This document shows positions 22,568-34,362 of a stretch of 64,000 nt of DNA, piece after piece. Both the position numbers and the translations under genes were made by a program. The notes beneath the pieces were generated by a model, which saw only the letters and a list, made by a program, of their open reading frames with translations, had not been told where the DNA came from and ran no database searches. Source of the stretch: Pseudomicrostroma phylloplanum (taxonomy: Eukaryota; Basidiomycota; Exobasidiomycetes; Microstromatales); the NCBI GenBank assembly GCA_039545275.1, contig BCHS01000011.1:248001-312000 (forward strand). Reading direction: 5' to 3'. Every line of letters begins with the position of its first letter. The first letter of the stretch is position 1.

Positions 22568-24270
22568 CGAGGGCGAGGTTGCCGGAGGAATGCAATGAGT
22601 CGGGGGAGGTGGGGCAAGACAAGGCTCTTCCGGTGTGAGGACTTCCTTGGATCGAAGCTCAGCTAGCTCGTCGTGTCAATGGCGAGGGAAGTAGATCCGA
22701 CAAGTATGGCACCGAGCTTGAATGTCGGGGTGCCCCAGAGTGTGGTAGGTTGACGGGCGGTGTCGTTGCGGCTTGAGACTTGCGATCAGCGAGACCGTCG
22801 GCAGAATACAGGTAGACGTGATCCGTACAGAGAAGGAGGGTGACTTGAGGAGGCGGGGAGGACGGTAGTGAGAGGAAGAGTGGAAAGAAAGGCGGGGAGG
22901 GGTAACACAGTCTGAGAGGCAAGCAGGTTTATCAAAGGAGCCAGAAGAAGGGGAGTTTGGCGAGTCCAAAGGCGGGGAGATGTAGGTGAAGACGCTGCCC
23001 GGAGGTCCGCAATCCCTTCCCCCGGGATGTTACCATGGCCTGCTTGCAATGCGTGCCTGTGGTCGGGCCACCAGACTATGCACCCACGCCTGAACATAAG
23101 GGGCCGAGAGTAGGAAGATCCGGACACTCGCACAATGAGATCTTCCCCTTCACGACGAGTCGCGTGGGGGTTAGCTTCAGGCAGCCGGACTGCCCCGGCG
23201 TAGTCTAAATCGGCTCAATCCTTGTGGCTGCAGGAGGACAATGGGGAGCGGCAAATCTCGCTTGCGGGATCTAGCTTTGTGCGCGAGATTTAGGCGTGAC
23301 CGGCCATGGCCAGCATACTTATGGCCAGCGCATAGGTCAGACAGGCAAGGCAGGGACTGCACCGGAGCAAGAGTGAGCTCGAGCGATAGCGCTGATTGAT
23401 AGGCAGACTGAAGGGAGGCGAGGGTAGCAAGTCTAGCGGCTAGGGCGCAAGCGGCACCGCCATAGCTCCGCGCCCGCAGGTGATTGATCCCAGAACCCCC
23501 CGACGCTCCTCGCGTAGGCGACTTGTATGGACTTGAGTACACGCGTCCTCGCCGAATTACTTTGCAGTCCCGGTGATGGTATCGAGATTTGGCCCGGGGC
23601 CTGACATGCCCGAGGCGTGGTGGACTGACAGCGAAACAGCGCCTGCGTGCCGGCCGGGGCGGGCCAAGGGGGCGGGCGCGAGGTCATTAAGGTTCACCGT
23701 GGACCACATTCGCGTGGCTGGCTTGGCTCGTCGTCCGTGTCGCGCGGCATCAACTCCGCCCCCGCCTGATCCAGCCTCCAGGTCCTGCCTGACAGCTCGG
23801 TACAGACCACCACAACCAGCCAAGGGGCCTCACTCCCTCTTCTCCGTATCGACATCCTCACGCCTCCCCCGCCCCCTCCCGCCCACCAAACGCATATACC
23901 CCCGTCCTTTCTTGACGTAGCACTCTTGTACGACTGAACGGATCGGCAACGACTTACACAAACACTCAGCAACTAGCAAAGTCGCGTAGAAGCGGCACGT
24001 CTCAGCATCGATACCTTGCTCCCTCCCCATCCTCATCGTCCGCCCTTCACGTTTCCCTCGCGAGGGGTTGACATAGTATCAACACCCGCTTACAGGTCAG
24101 CACGCTACCATTCGGCAGCTTAGACAGACATCCTCCACCTCACCACACGTCTTCGAACTCTCACCTCAAAACTCAAGCCGGTACGATACCATCCTGATTC
24201 TCCCTGTACTCTGTAGTCCCTGCCACCCAGACAAGGGTTCCGACTGCAGGGCAGGCATACAAAACGTCCT
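22568..24270. promoter_or_regulatory. Divergent intergenic region orphan / NF1-like gene
   Basis: 1.7 kb between divergent starts, so it should hold both promoters and leaders. GC-rich blocks (about 23640-23700) alternate with pyrimidine-rich stretches near 23830-23900. Several minus-strand open frames (for example 22676-22969) lack splice connections and family motifs. No supported gene. Confidence 0.5.
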
Positions 24271-27200
24271 ATGCCTGCCTCCTCATTCGCAGCAGTCGAG
24301 GGCGGCTTCAGTGCGATGTCTGTAGGCGGTGTCTCAGGTGGGGGCATCGCCGGCATTGGGGGAACAGGAGGCTCACCCGCTTCTGCTCTGAAACAGCACA
24401 AAAGCTCTGCTTCGACCCATTCGGTATCGCATTCACACATGCCCCATGGTTCGATCTCACAAGCTGTGACAGGGAGGGGTACCGCTGCCATGAAAGAGAG
24501 CACAACATCGTTGTCTCTTGCGGCAGGAACGGGTAGCCACCAAGGCTAAACAACACCACAGCAGTCATACCAAGAGCCTGCAACGCTCTCGCCTGTACCC
24601 CTCGACACCACTGCCGCTTACATTTCCAGCATTGTTGCGAGGCTCGTCAAGATAGTGAGTATGTCACGATGGCAGGCGCTCCCATCACAGCGACTGACCG
24701 CCATTGTTTCCCTCCGCTAGCTTCCCTCGAACTCGGGGACAACCTTGCTGAACCTCGAGGACAATGTCCTCGTGCGACATTGCGTATCTAGCCTGGTTGC
24801 CCTGAGCCAAAAGCAATTGCCCACGGTACTCAAAGAGCTCGTAGGTGCCTTGGAGGCACTCAACAAAAGCGCTACCGAAGTACACGAGGAGCAGATCACA
24901 GTGGGGCGGCTTCAATCCCGACTGCTCGTCTTGCGCCTCTTGAGTGCATGTATGGTGTTCCACTGGCGGTGTTGCGATGAGGCTTCGGATGGTCAATCCA
25001 CTCCAGCGGGCTGTCCAACGGGAGACGCGGCAGACCCACCTCTTCCTCTACCTTGTGTTGATCCTACACCTCTGGATGACTTCCTTGCAAAGAGTGTACT
25101 GTCTGTTATGACAGTCACTCTGCGCCAGACGGTGGCACGAGAGGATCGTCAGATGGTACTATGGTCGGGCCTCGCTACCGCAAACTCTTCCAGCTCAAGC
25201 AAGCAGCCTAGAACAGACGTCTCACACGGTGCCAGGAATGGGCAACCCGACCGATCTGAGCAGACGAGTACTTCGACCAAGACCAGCTTCTGGTGGGATG
25301 AGTCGAAAGATGATGAATCGGATGGCATTCCGATCCATGCACTGTCACTGTTCAATGGCTTAAGTCTCTTCGTCATTGGTCCCGACTGTTCCTCCCCGGC
25401 GAGAGGTGCATTCGAAGTGCCCTCGCCTCTTGATCCTGGTCTCGGCGGACCCGAACGGCCGCAACGATTCAGACCTCTAGAAATCATTGGCGCCTCTGAT
25501 CGGCCAGAGAAAGGCCCCACTGAGTCTATCGGCTCACTCACCAAGGCCATCTACCGCTACAGTAGCCAGATCATCAACTACCTCAGCTCGAGTAACTTTG
25601 CAGTAGTCCAGGCGAGGGTACGAAATCGATTGCTATACCTCTCTAAAACCGCCGAGGAGGCGCCAGACTCAAGCGAACTTCGCCTGATAGAGGGCAGCAA
25701 TCTGGATACTGCTCGCCTGAGCGCAATCTTGGCAGAGTTGCAATCTTCCTTTCACTACCTCAAGAGACCAGTTCAACTCAATGTCGCGCTAGTGGTACGC
25801 AGGATGGTCTGGTCTTTCGTTTACTATCATCCTGCCGAATTTGCAACCATCTACGCGAACAGGAAACCTGTGGAGGGCAACCCCGAGCTCTTCTTCGACT
25901 ATGCCTATAGCTTGGCTGAAACTCATCGCAAGAAACAGATTCTGTGGCCAATGATGACCGCGCTGTTCATACTCTGTCCAGAGGTCAACAGATCCACAGC
26001 AAACGATGGCAGTGGGGCTGCCGGGGGCAGCCGAAAAGGGGCCAACTCGACATCAGCCGGGAAGAAGATGGCATTCTTTGAGACTTTGAAGAAGGCGATG
26101 AAGTCCGGTAAGCTCAGCGAGGTAGCGACTCTCTGCTGCGTCGACATCTGCAAAGCGGCCTCCTTTACACCGCCCGCAATGGACAGCGGATTGCGTTCCC
26201 TGGTGCCCGAAATTGAAGGCGAGTTGCGAGACAAGCTTTTTGATCCGCAGCGCCCTATGATCAATCAGCAAACAAAGCAAGTCGAGATCTCTCTGATCGT
26301 CGAGACCTTCATTGCCTTTTATCGACTTGACCCGCGCAAGACCATGGCCTCCTTGGTGCCGATTTGCGTGGCGGAAGCAAGTCCGATGGCCTTCAAAATC
26401 GCCTTTCTTCGCGCAGTCATCCGCATGGTCGAGGAGCAGTCGCCCATCTTTTGGCATTGTCGAATCGAGAGTATATACCCTGTGATCAGCGCGTGGACCC
26501 GCCGAACATTCAAGACCATGCTCAACAAGCTTCTTACAGACGCAGATGGCGGTGCCAACGCTAGCGGTGCGGGCCGTACAACAGATAGGCAACGGTTGCT
26601 CAAAGGAGTCGCAAGTGTTGCTACTGGAAGAGGAGCAGGCAAAGACAGCAAGGGAGTGACTGATGAGGTCGAAGATCGATTGCAGCTCCTCAGGGCTATC
26701 TTGCAATTGTGGAAGACTGACCTTCAAGTAGCTTCATGGGATATCTCTTTTAGCCATTCTACTCAGGTCAGCTCGTTTGGCTGCTTCGACGCAAAGGGGA
26801 AACTGATCGACCATGACGATCTACTGCCAGCTGCTATGCAAAACGACTCGGTCATGGGCTGGGTTTATTGTGTGGGACGCGCCACCTACGCTCCAGGTTG
26901 CTGGGAACTTCACGAACCTGCCCTGGGAGTCTTGTCTCGTGTCGTTCCCGGAGCCCAACAAGCCACCACCAACAAGATAGATGCGCGGCACTCAACCTTC
27001 GTCTTGCATGCTCGAAGAGCTTTAGTATCTGTGGGTGCTCAGAAGCGTCGGAAGTACACAACGATGGTGCAGCAGTCTCCCGACGTCCGTAGCCAACAGC
27101 ACTGGCTCACTATTGTCAGATTGTCTCTCGAGCTGGAGTTGCAATCTGTCAGGATCTGGGCACGGATGTCGCCTGAGGAAAGGCAACAAACACCTAGGCC

Positions 27201-30200
27201 TTCACATCAAGAGTACTGTCTGGAGCGGATCACGCTCGTGCAAACGTTCCTTCTCTCCATCTTCTCAGCGGACAATGAAGTGAGCACATTGGCACTGAGC
27301 TGCGCACCACTCATAATAGAACTTATGGTAGAGGCCCGGAAAAGAGGCGACAAAGCAATCATACTTGGCTGTGATTGGCGCCAGGTCATGACAGCTTTGG
27401 CTGACTCTGCATTGCTCACAGCGGGCCGAGTGGCCAGACAAAGACGCATCAGGGGTCTGCTACGCAAGGCGCATGGCCCTACGCTCCCGTCGTTGATCAC
27501 TTGGGAGACTATGTACAAACGCTGGCAAGCTTTGACTAACGTGGTAGCTGCAAACAAAAGTAGAGGTGATTCGGATGCCTCTGAGGAGGCCCTTGCTTTC
27601 CAATGGCTTCACGACGCTGGAGGCCTCTGCGCCATGAGTGGTGGCTGTATCAGTGATCTGAGCGACACCGACGATACGGTCGAAGTTTCGGTCGACATCC
27701 TGGACGGTAATTTCATCGTGCCGAAGGTGCCAGCAACGCAGCTGGTGGGGACCTTTGTGCAACAGATGGTCGAGCTCCTCACTCACGAATCGTACTGGAT
27801 GCGTGAGAAAGTCAAGGACCTTCTGGCTCTAGATCTGGACGTTCGAGCCAACGGCGCACTGCTGCGACAAGTACACAAGGTCCTGGGCGACTTCTTCGAT
27901 TCCAAGACAGGTCTGCCGACTCCAAACCCAACGTATACAATGTTTGTTGAGCACTCTATTGCTGTGGCGTCAGCCGTCCTTAGTCGTCAGGACGAAGGCT
28001 CCGTATGGACGAGCAACGTCGATGTTGGCTCACTCATGGTGCTTTACGTCGACTACATCAACGCTCTTGGCAACAAGGAGCAAGCAGTGCGAATCAAGAC
28101 GTCTGTCTGTCAGCTCTGCGTCACCCTCATGGCCAAGAAAGCACTCTTTGCATTTCCTCACGAGCTGAGGATTCGAAATCGCCTATTCCAGGTTTTGATC
28201 ACCTGGACCTCGGATGACAGCAGCGTGGGGAAGCACGATCGCGTGCAAAGGGACTTGGACGTTGCCTGCTTGCAGCTGACCTCCGTACTCCTCGATGCCC
28301 TTCCACTCCTCTTGGCGGATGATGCTCTGATGCTGGACGATCGCGTTGAATGGGCAAAGTCTAGACAATTTGCTCTCTACCTCGACTATTTCACCAAGGT
28401 CCTTCATCGCACAAGATACGTCGAGTCCACCCTAACTCCCGGAGGCGAGCTAGCAAAAGCTCAAGGCTCACAATGGCTGAGCTACAGCAAGGGTCGTGAC
28501 CAGGCTACTAAGGAAAATGCTCCTTTGCGAGAATATGCCATTCTGTCGCTGACCCACCTGCTCGCATCGAACATTGAGAGTGGATTGCAACATTCGCTCG
28601 TCTTGGGCTATTCAGAAGATCCCGAGCTGCGGTCTTGCTTCATTCAAATCATGACAAATGTTCTCAACCAGGGAGCGGCTTTCGATGATCTCGAGCGTTC
28701 CAAGCGAAGCCAAAAGGAGACGCGTCTGGTCGAGCTGATTGGGGATAGTGATCTCTCTCTAGCGATGGCAATTTGCGAGGGAACTCGCTTCCTCGATCCC
28801 GGAAGTGGCATGGACAAGATTTTACTTAGCATCTTCGATTCTCAAGGTGGCATCCTGCGATTTCTCAAGAAAGCCATCGAGGTAGAGATCGGCAAAACCA
28901 ACACGGAGGAGATGGTCTTCCGAAGCAATTCAAACCGGACCCATCTCATATCTCTTTTCGCTAGGACTCATGGCTATGAGTATCTTCGCAGCATGCTCAC
29001 CCCCCTGATTGCGGATATGGCTGATAAGCCCGATGGGTACTCTTTTGAAATCGAGCCAGACAAGCTTCGGCCTAACGAGTCGGCAGCTGTCAATCAAGCT
29101 CACCTGGAAGAGACTGCCCAAAAGTTCATTGACACAATCTGCGACTCGGCTCCACAAGTACCTGCTGTCATGCGAGAGCTTTCTCGGCATATTCGTTTGA
29201 CGATGGATGCCAAGTTCCCCAATTCGAAATATCAGGGCGTAGGCGGTTTCATCTTCCTGCGTTTGATTGGACCTGCCATCGTAGCGCCCGAGAATATCGA
29301 CATGAAGCTCAACGGACCTAATCACAAGAAGGACCTCCGTCGAGGTCTTCTCTTAGTCAGCAAGATCTTGCAGACCCTGGCGTCTAACAACAAAGCGTCG
29401 ACTCAGACTTCGACTCAAAAGAATCCTTTCATGTTGGCTCTTAACGACTTTCTGCAGAAAAACAGTTGGAAGGTTGGGGGTTTCCTCGATGGGGTCTCGG
29501 ATGCCCGCACTGATCCGGACCGTTTGCTTGCGGCTGATCAACCTTTGGGCTACGGTATACATCCTGGCGGCTACGGACTCGATGAGGCGGAGCAGAGGAC
29601 CTTGCACAAGTACATCTACGAGAATGTCGATAAGATCGGCGCTCACCTAATGAGTCACTCTAACACCAGTAGCTCAAGTCCGCCGGCCCTTCAGGGCAAT
29701 GCCGCGGGCAATGGTCATCCGACTAACGCAGGCGCGGATCAATCTCAGGGCGTACAGAAAATCACGCCACAGGCAACACATCGTACAACTGGGCGACAGG
29801 TTTACGACCAGCTTTGCTCCGCCCTAGCAGACCTTGGCCCTCCAACAAGCAGCGATCCAATGGTAGAATTGGCCTTGTCGGCATCGAATGGTCTCTCAGG
29901 CGCTGGAACAGCTGGTACAAAAGCAAGTGGTTCAGGGGGACGAGGCACTCCTTCGACTCAATCGCAGTTGCTGCAAAATTTCTTGCGACGCGCTGGCCCT
30001 CGAAATACAAAGGACGGAGAGTACAAGGATGTCTTTTTCGCCGGCCCTCCATCGAGGGCGGGTCGAACCGTCTTCTACTACAATCCCACCAAAATCGACA
30101 TCGAACACATAGACCTGGAGGGTCTCATTGCTTACATCATTCAGACCTTGGAGAACTTCAAGGGACCTGAATTCGATGTCGTGATAGATGCTACCGGAGT

Positions 30201-33200
30201 CAGGTCCTCCAATCTGCTCCCTGCTCCCTGGGTACTGTACTGCGGTGGTTTGATCACGGGCGAGACAGTCCTCAAATCGCGCCACGTCATGTTCTACAAC
30301 TGCAACACTATCCTCGGACTCTGGTCAGAGGGGCTGCTGCAGATCCCCTTGACGGATTGGCCGCCGGCATGGCAGGCTATGGTAAGCGCGGGCCCGCAAA
30401 TCAGCAAGTTCTCAGCGCTTTCCGAGTTTGACCCTTTCATCGAGCGACGCAATCTCGCCCTTTCTTCTGAAACCATCGCAATCACGACAGCCATCTCCGA
30501 GCATCGCTTCAACGCGGTCACAATGGTCTGGTACTATCGCAACATGGTGCCCGTTACCTTCAAAATTGGAGGCGACCATTTGCAGATCACTGCGCTCAAG
30601 CCACACAATCGCGGCGGCGTGGTTGGATACACGAACGACGTCTTCCACCTGGCTGACATTGACGACGTCCGATCTGTCTCCACCCGCGGTGACGACAGCA
30701 CGTTCTTCATCACATGCCGGGGTGGCGAAGTCTCTTTCATCTTCAATAGCCGGGACCGGGTGTTTATCGTGCAGGCCTTGCGAGAGGCTCGAGCAAGAAC
30801 GTCGCGCATCAGATCAACAAAGACAATGGAGCGGACCCTGTTGCCATCGGATGTCCCTGGTCGGCTGCTCAACATTGCTATGCTCAACATGACGAGTGAG
30901 CAGTCCACTCTCCGCTTGAGTGCATACAATCTCCTTTGCGCCTTGTCTACGTCCTTCAATTTCGGAGCCAGTTCAGCCCGCAAGAGGCTGGTCAGTACGT
31001 CTTGTCTAGCTCTGCCAGCAAACACGATTGCCTTTGTAACGGACTTGAGTAAAGAATTTGCTACAGCAGCTCCTGGCGTCACATTAGAGTTCTTTACCTC
31101 GTTCTTCGAGGGCTACGGAAGCGCAACGGTTGTGCAACAGACAAAGAGCTTGTGCTACATGTCGCCTTGGCTAGCTAATCTCGTCATGTTCACCCACACG
31201 AGCAGGGAGCAACAGCCCGAATGTGCCAAACGTATCAAGGAAATCTTCGCCAATCTGCTTTCCATGACGGTCAGAGAACCGGCTATGTTCGCCTGCATGC
31301 AAAGGACCGTTTGGTCCCACCTCGGCAAGCTCGACGACCTCATCCCGATACTCCTCGATGTCTTCACGGAAGCTGCGATCGACTCCGGGATTTACACAGA
31401 AAGATTCGATTGCGTCGTAGACACGATGGTGTCCTTTTCTTCCATTAACCTACGAGGCAAGCTGCTCGCCCGACTCCGCCGCACCATCGTCAAGACCGCT
31501 CATACTCCTGATGTGACGACGCTGCACGAGAACCCACTCTGGAAGGAGATCGTCACGTTGGCGCGGATGAACATGGCTCTCGCATTCACCTCGGGGCGCG
31601 CAGAAGCTCTCCTGTATTTGCCAGATACTCTGCACGTCGTACTCCTTCTCGCAGGAGTGGGAGCGGATGCCACGAGGTACACAGTCCGTGGCACTGCAGT
31701 CAATTTTCTCCACTCGCTTTGCACTGAGGATCCTCAGGATGGTAGCAGTCATGACACTAGCAAGCGCAGCAAAGACGGCGCCAGCACTGACGCCAGCGCT
31801 GAAGCTATACCGAACAAAGCAGCTCTCGAGCGGCTCCTGGCCCGCCTCTCAAGTCCTGAGTGTAGCGAGCTCTTCGGCCTGCCTCCAGATGATGAGGGCA
31901 TGGCTTCCCAAATCGCTTCGGGCAGGACAATGCGGCCGCCGCCGGACAATGAACAGATTGTCAAGCTGGCCAAATTGATCTACGAGATCGAGGAACTGGC
32001 TGCACCTTCGATTGACACGGTCAATAGCTGGCGCGCGCGCGTAGCGAGCCTCACAACGAGCAAAGCGTTCCAGTACAATCCTATCATTCAGTCTCGAGCT
32101 TTCCTCTTGCTCGGATGTATGGCACGAGGGGAGATTGATGATGACCTTCTGTACCAAATCCTCGTTTCCCTGCGAGGTGCGGTGCACGAGTGGGCCAACA
32201 AGGGAAACCCAGCAACAGTCATCAGCATCGTCATTTGCCTCAGTAAAGTCGTCAAGATTCTGCCTACACACTCGCGTTACATTGCCCAATTATTCTGGCT
32301 TGGCACGGCTGTTGTCCAATTCGGCAGCGTTGCCCTCTTCTCCGCCGGCATCGAGCTTATCTTTGCCTCAATCCAGACCATTCAGGAGCGACACCTTCCC
32401 GAGGCTATGGGCACGGATCTGATCGACTTTCTGATGGATTCTCGTAGTGGCGCAGAAGAGGCAGCTTGCCAAATGGAGGACGAGACGGGACTGAACTTCG
32501 ACGTCAACTTCTCCTTCTCATTGGCCGCACTGGTCGTCAAAGGCCTTCGCCATCCTTCCACAAAGGACAAGACCAACGCCCTCTTGCGCTGCGTCCTCGA
32601 GGCCTCGTCAATCGGCCCCGACGGCTCCAGTCAGTCACCTTCTAGGAGGGTGTCTGCGGAGCAACTGGGTGTCTACCTTGCATTGCTGCCGTCTGTCACG
32701 CGTGCGGAAGCTTTCGGTGAAATCTTGGCGCTGGCGGGCCTTCCACAAGACTACTGCGATGAGGCAGTCCAGTCACGCAAGCGTGGGTCCGTCAAAGACG
32801 GCAACCTGATGAAATACTTTGACCCCCTCAACAATCGCACTGCTCTCCTCAGCTTCGCCCTTGTGGCCGCCCTATTGCGCACGGCGGACGATGACGCGGA
32901 GCGATTGGTCCTCTTTACCTTCCTGGCCGAGTCGGGCCCGTGGTACCCAGCCATCCTATCGATTGTCTACGATCAGCTCACCCCGAGTTTGCACGTTGCG
33001 CTGGCCAATGCTCAAAGCGCGCGGGTGCTAGAGGCTGTGCAGACCATTGCATCGACTGCCATCCTTGAGCCGGTATTTGCAGCACAAGTGGCAGAGACTG
33101 CCAACAGGGGCGGTCCAGGAGCATTCCTCGAGGAAGCGGGCTTCCCTATGCTTCTGGACTGTGCTTCCTTTGACCCTAATGCCATGACCAAGGAGAGGCG

Positions 33201-33270
33201 GCTGATCATGGCTACGTTGGCGACTGGCCTCTTGGGTAGCTTCATCGAGGGGAGCAGTAGCTTCCAATGA
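24271..33270 (+). CDS. NF1: Neurofibromin/IRA-like Ras GTPase-activating protein
   Basis: Giant protein of about 2945 aa. The last exon, 24721-33270, is one open frame; the preceding exon 24562-24654 joins it through a GTGAGT...CGCTAG intron (VARLVKI to LPSNSG). The first exon starts at ATG 24271; an in-frame TAA at 24547 must be spliced out, best by intron 24466-24561 (weak donor GTGACA). RasGAP domain about residues 1437-1680: arginine finger in MVFRSNSNRTHL (about 1497) and signature FIFLRLIGPAIVAPENID (about 1606). A serine/glycine-rich linker is followed by a Sec14-like lobe (GRTVFYYNPTKIDIEHIDLE, about 1876-1977) and the NF1-type PH-like module (YYRNMVPVTFKIGGDHLQIT, about 2025-2125). 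The flanks are HEAT-like helical sequence. It should inactivate Ras-GTP at the membrane. Confidence 0.95.
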
Positions 33271-33418
33271 AGAGTTGAGGGTATCCGACGCTCCTGCCCC
33301 CTCCTCCTTGGTGTAGATTACAATCCGTCCGTAGCTTCATTGCGTTTCCTCACTATCGTCGCCTCTCGCTGTTAGGTCAGAGGCCCTCAGACTTTGTCCT
33401 TATTCCTGTGCGTTTTCT

Positions 33419-33437
33419 CCCCCCCCCCCCCCCCCCC
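33419..33437 (+). repeat. Poly-C tract, 19 residues
   Basis: An uninterrupted run of 19 cytosines, about 150 bases after the RasGAP stop codon and so probably in its 3' UTR. Homopolymer length may be affected by sequencing error. Confidence 0.9.
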
Positions 33438-34023
33438 TTCGCATCTGCTCTCGTCTATTACGCCGTAGTTCCCGACTTTTGTCATTAGTTTTTACTCTGC
33501 ATCAGTTCCCTTCCTTGATTGTAATAATTGTCCCTTTTCGATTTGCTGCGACATCAATGAATCCTCTTCACGCATACCTTTTGAGCATGAGCCTGGTGCG
33601 TACTCACCCCCGCCTCTCTGAGCAACACACATCGGAGATATAGGATGTCAAGGATCTCATCTTTATTGCATCGATTCCAACGGCGACTGGGTACATAGCG
33701 GACCCTCTGACTCCGCTGAAGAAGCAGACCAGGACGACACTAGTCTAGTCGTGCAATCCCCTGGGCCTGGCAAGCGCACTTACGCCACTGGCGTGGGCGG
33801 GCAGAGATGACGTTGGCGCCAGAGGGACGAGTGCAGCTCCGCAAGACATAGTGGCCTGCAGGCGGCAGAGGCGGGCAGAGACCAACACCTGCTAAGCGAA
33901 GGGGGGCGAGTGGTGTGGTGCCTTGGGTGCGCGGCTGAGCTGCCTGTCTGAGTTTCTGCATCCGTGTGTCTGACTTTGCTTTTGCCTCTGCCTCGATGCC
34001 GGGCGCATGGCGGGGCCGAGGGA

Positions 34024-34100
34024 GCGTGTGTGTGAGCGAGGGTGTGTGTGTCTCTGTGTCTCTGTGTCTGTGTGTGTGAGCGTGTGTGAGGCGTGTGTGG
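34024..34100 (+). repeat. GT/CT-rich microsatellite upstream of Myb gene
   Basis: Interrupted (GT)n and (TCTGTG)n runs about 260-340 bases upstream of the ATG at 34363, on the sense strand. Alternating purine-pyrimidine sequence can adopt Z-DNA; any function is inference. Confidence 0.8.
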
Positions 34101-34362
34101 CCTGCCTGCTTGCCTCTCTCTGTGCCCTTCCTTCTGTGTGCGACCCTCGTCCTCGTCCTCCTCAGCCCGCCCATCGCCTCTTCCTCTCCTTCCCTCTAGC
34201 CAACCGCCGTTAGCATCCTCACCTTTCTCGTCATCATTCTTCTCGTATCCTTCTCTCCTCATCTCCTCCTACCGTTGCACTTCTCTCCCTCCTTTTTATC
34301 GCCTTTCCGTCCGGCTAGCGTCACCCAAGTCGGGCAAGCGGCCCCCCCAAGTGCCGCCGGCC

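Larger units (their letters stand above)
33271..34362. promoter_or_regulatory. Intergenic region NF1-like / coiled-coil-Myb gene
   Basis: Tandem plus-strand spacing of 1.1 kb: 3' UTR of the RasGAP gene, then promoter and leader of the Myb gene. It contains a 19-C homopolymer (33419-33437) and a GT/CT-rich microsatellite zone (34024-34100). No gene is supported. Confidence 0.55.

Noticed and set aside
22676..22969. 97-codon minus-strand frame upstream of the orphan
   Set aside because: No convincing splice donor to connect it with the orphan gene, and no recognisable domain; treated as leader or noise.
24445..24460. GGTTCGATCTC as a possible tRNA B box
   Set aside because: Lies inside coding sequence of the NF1-like first exon and no tRNA fold surrounds it.
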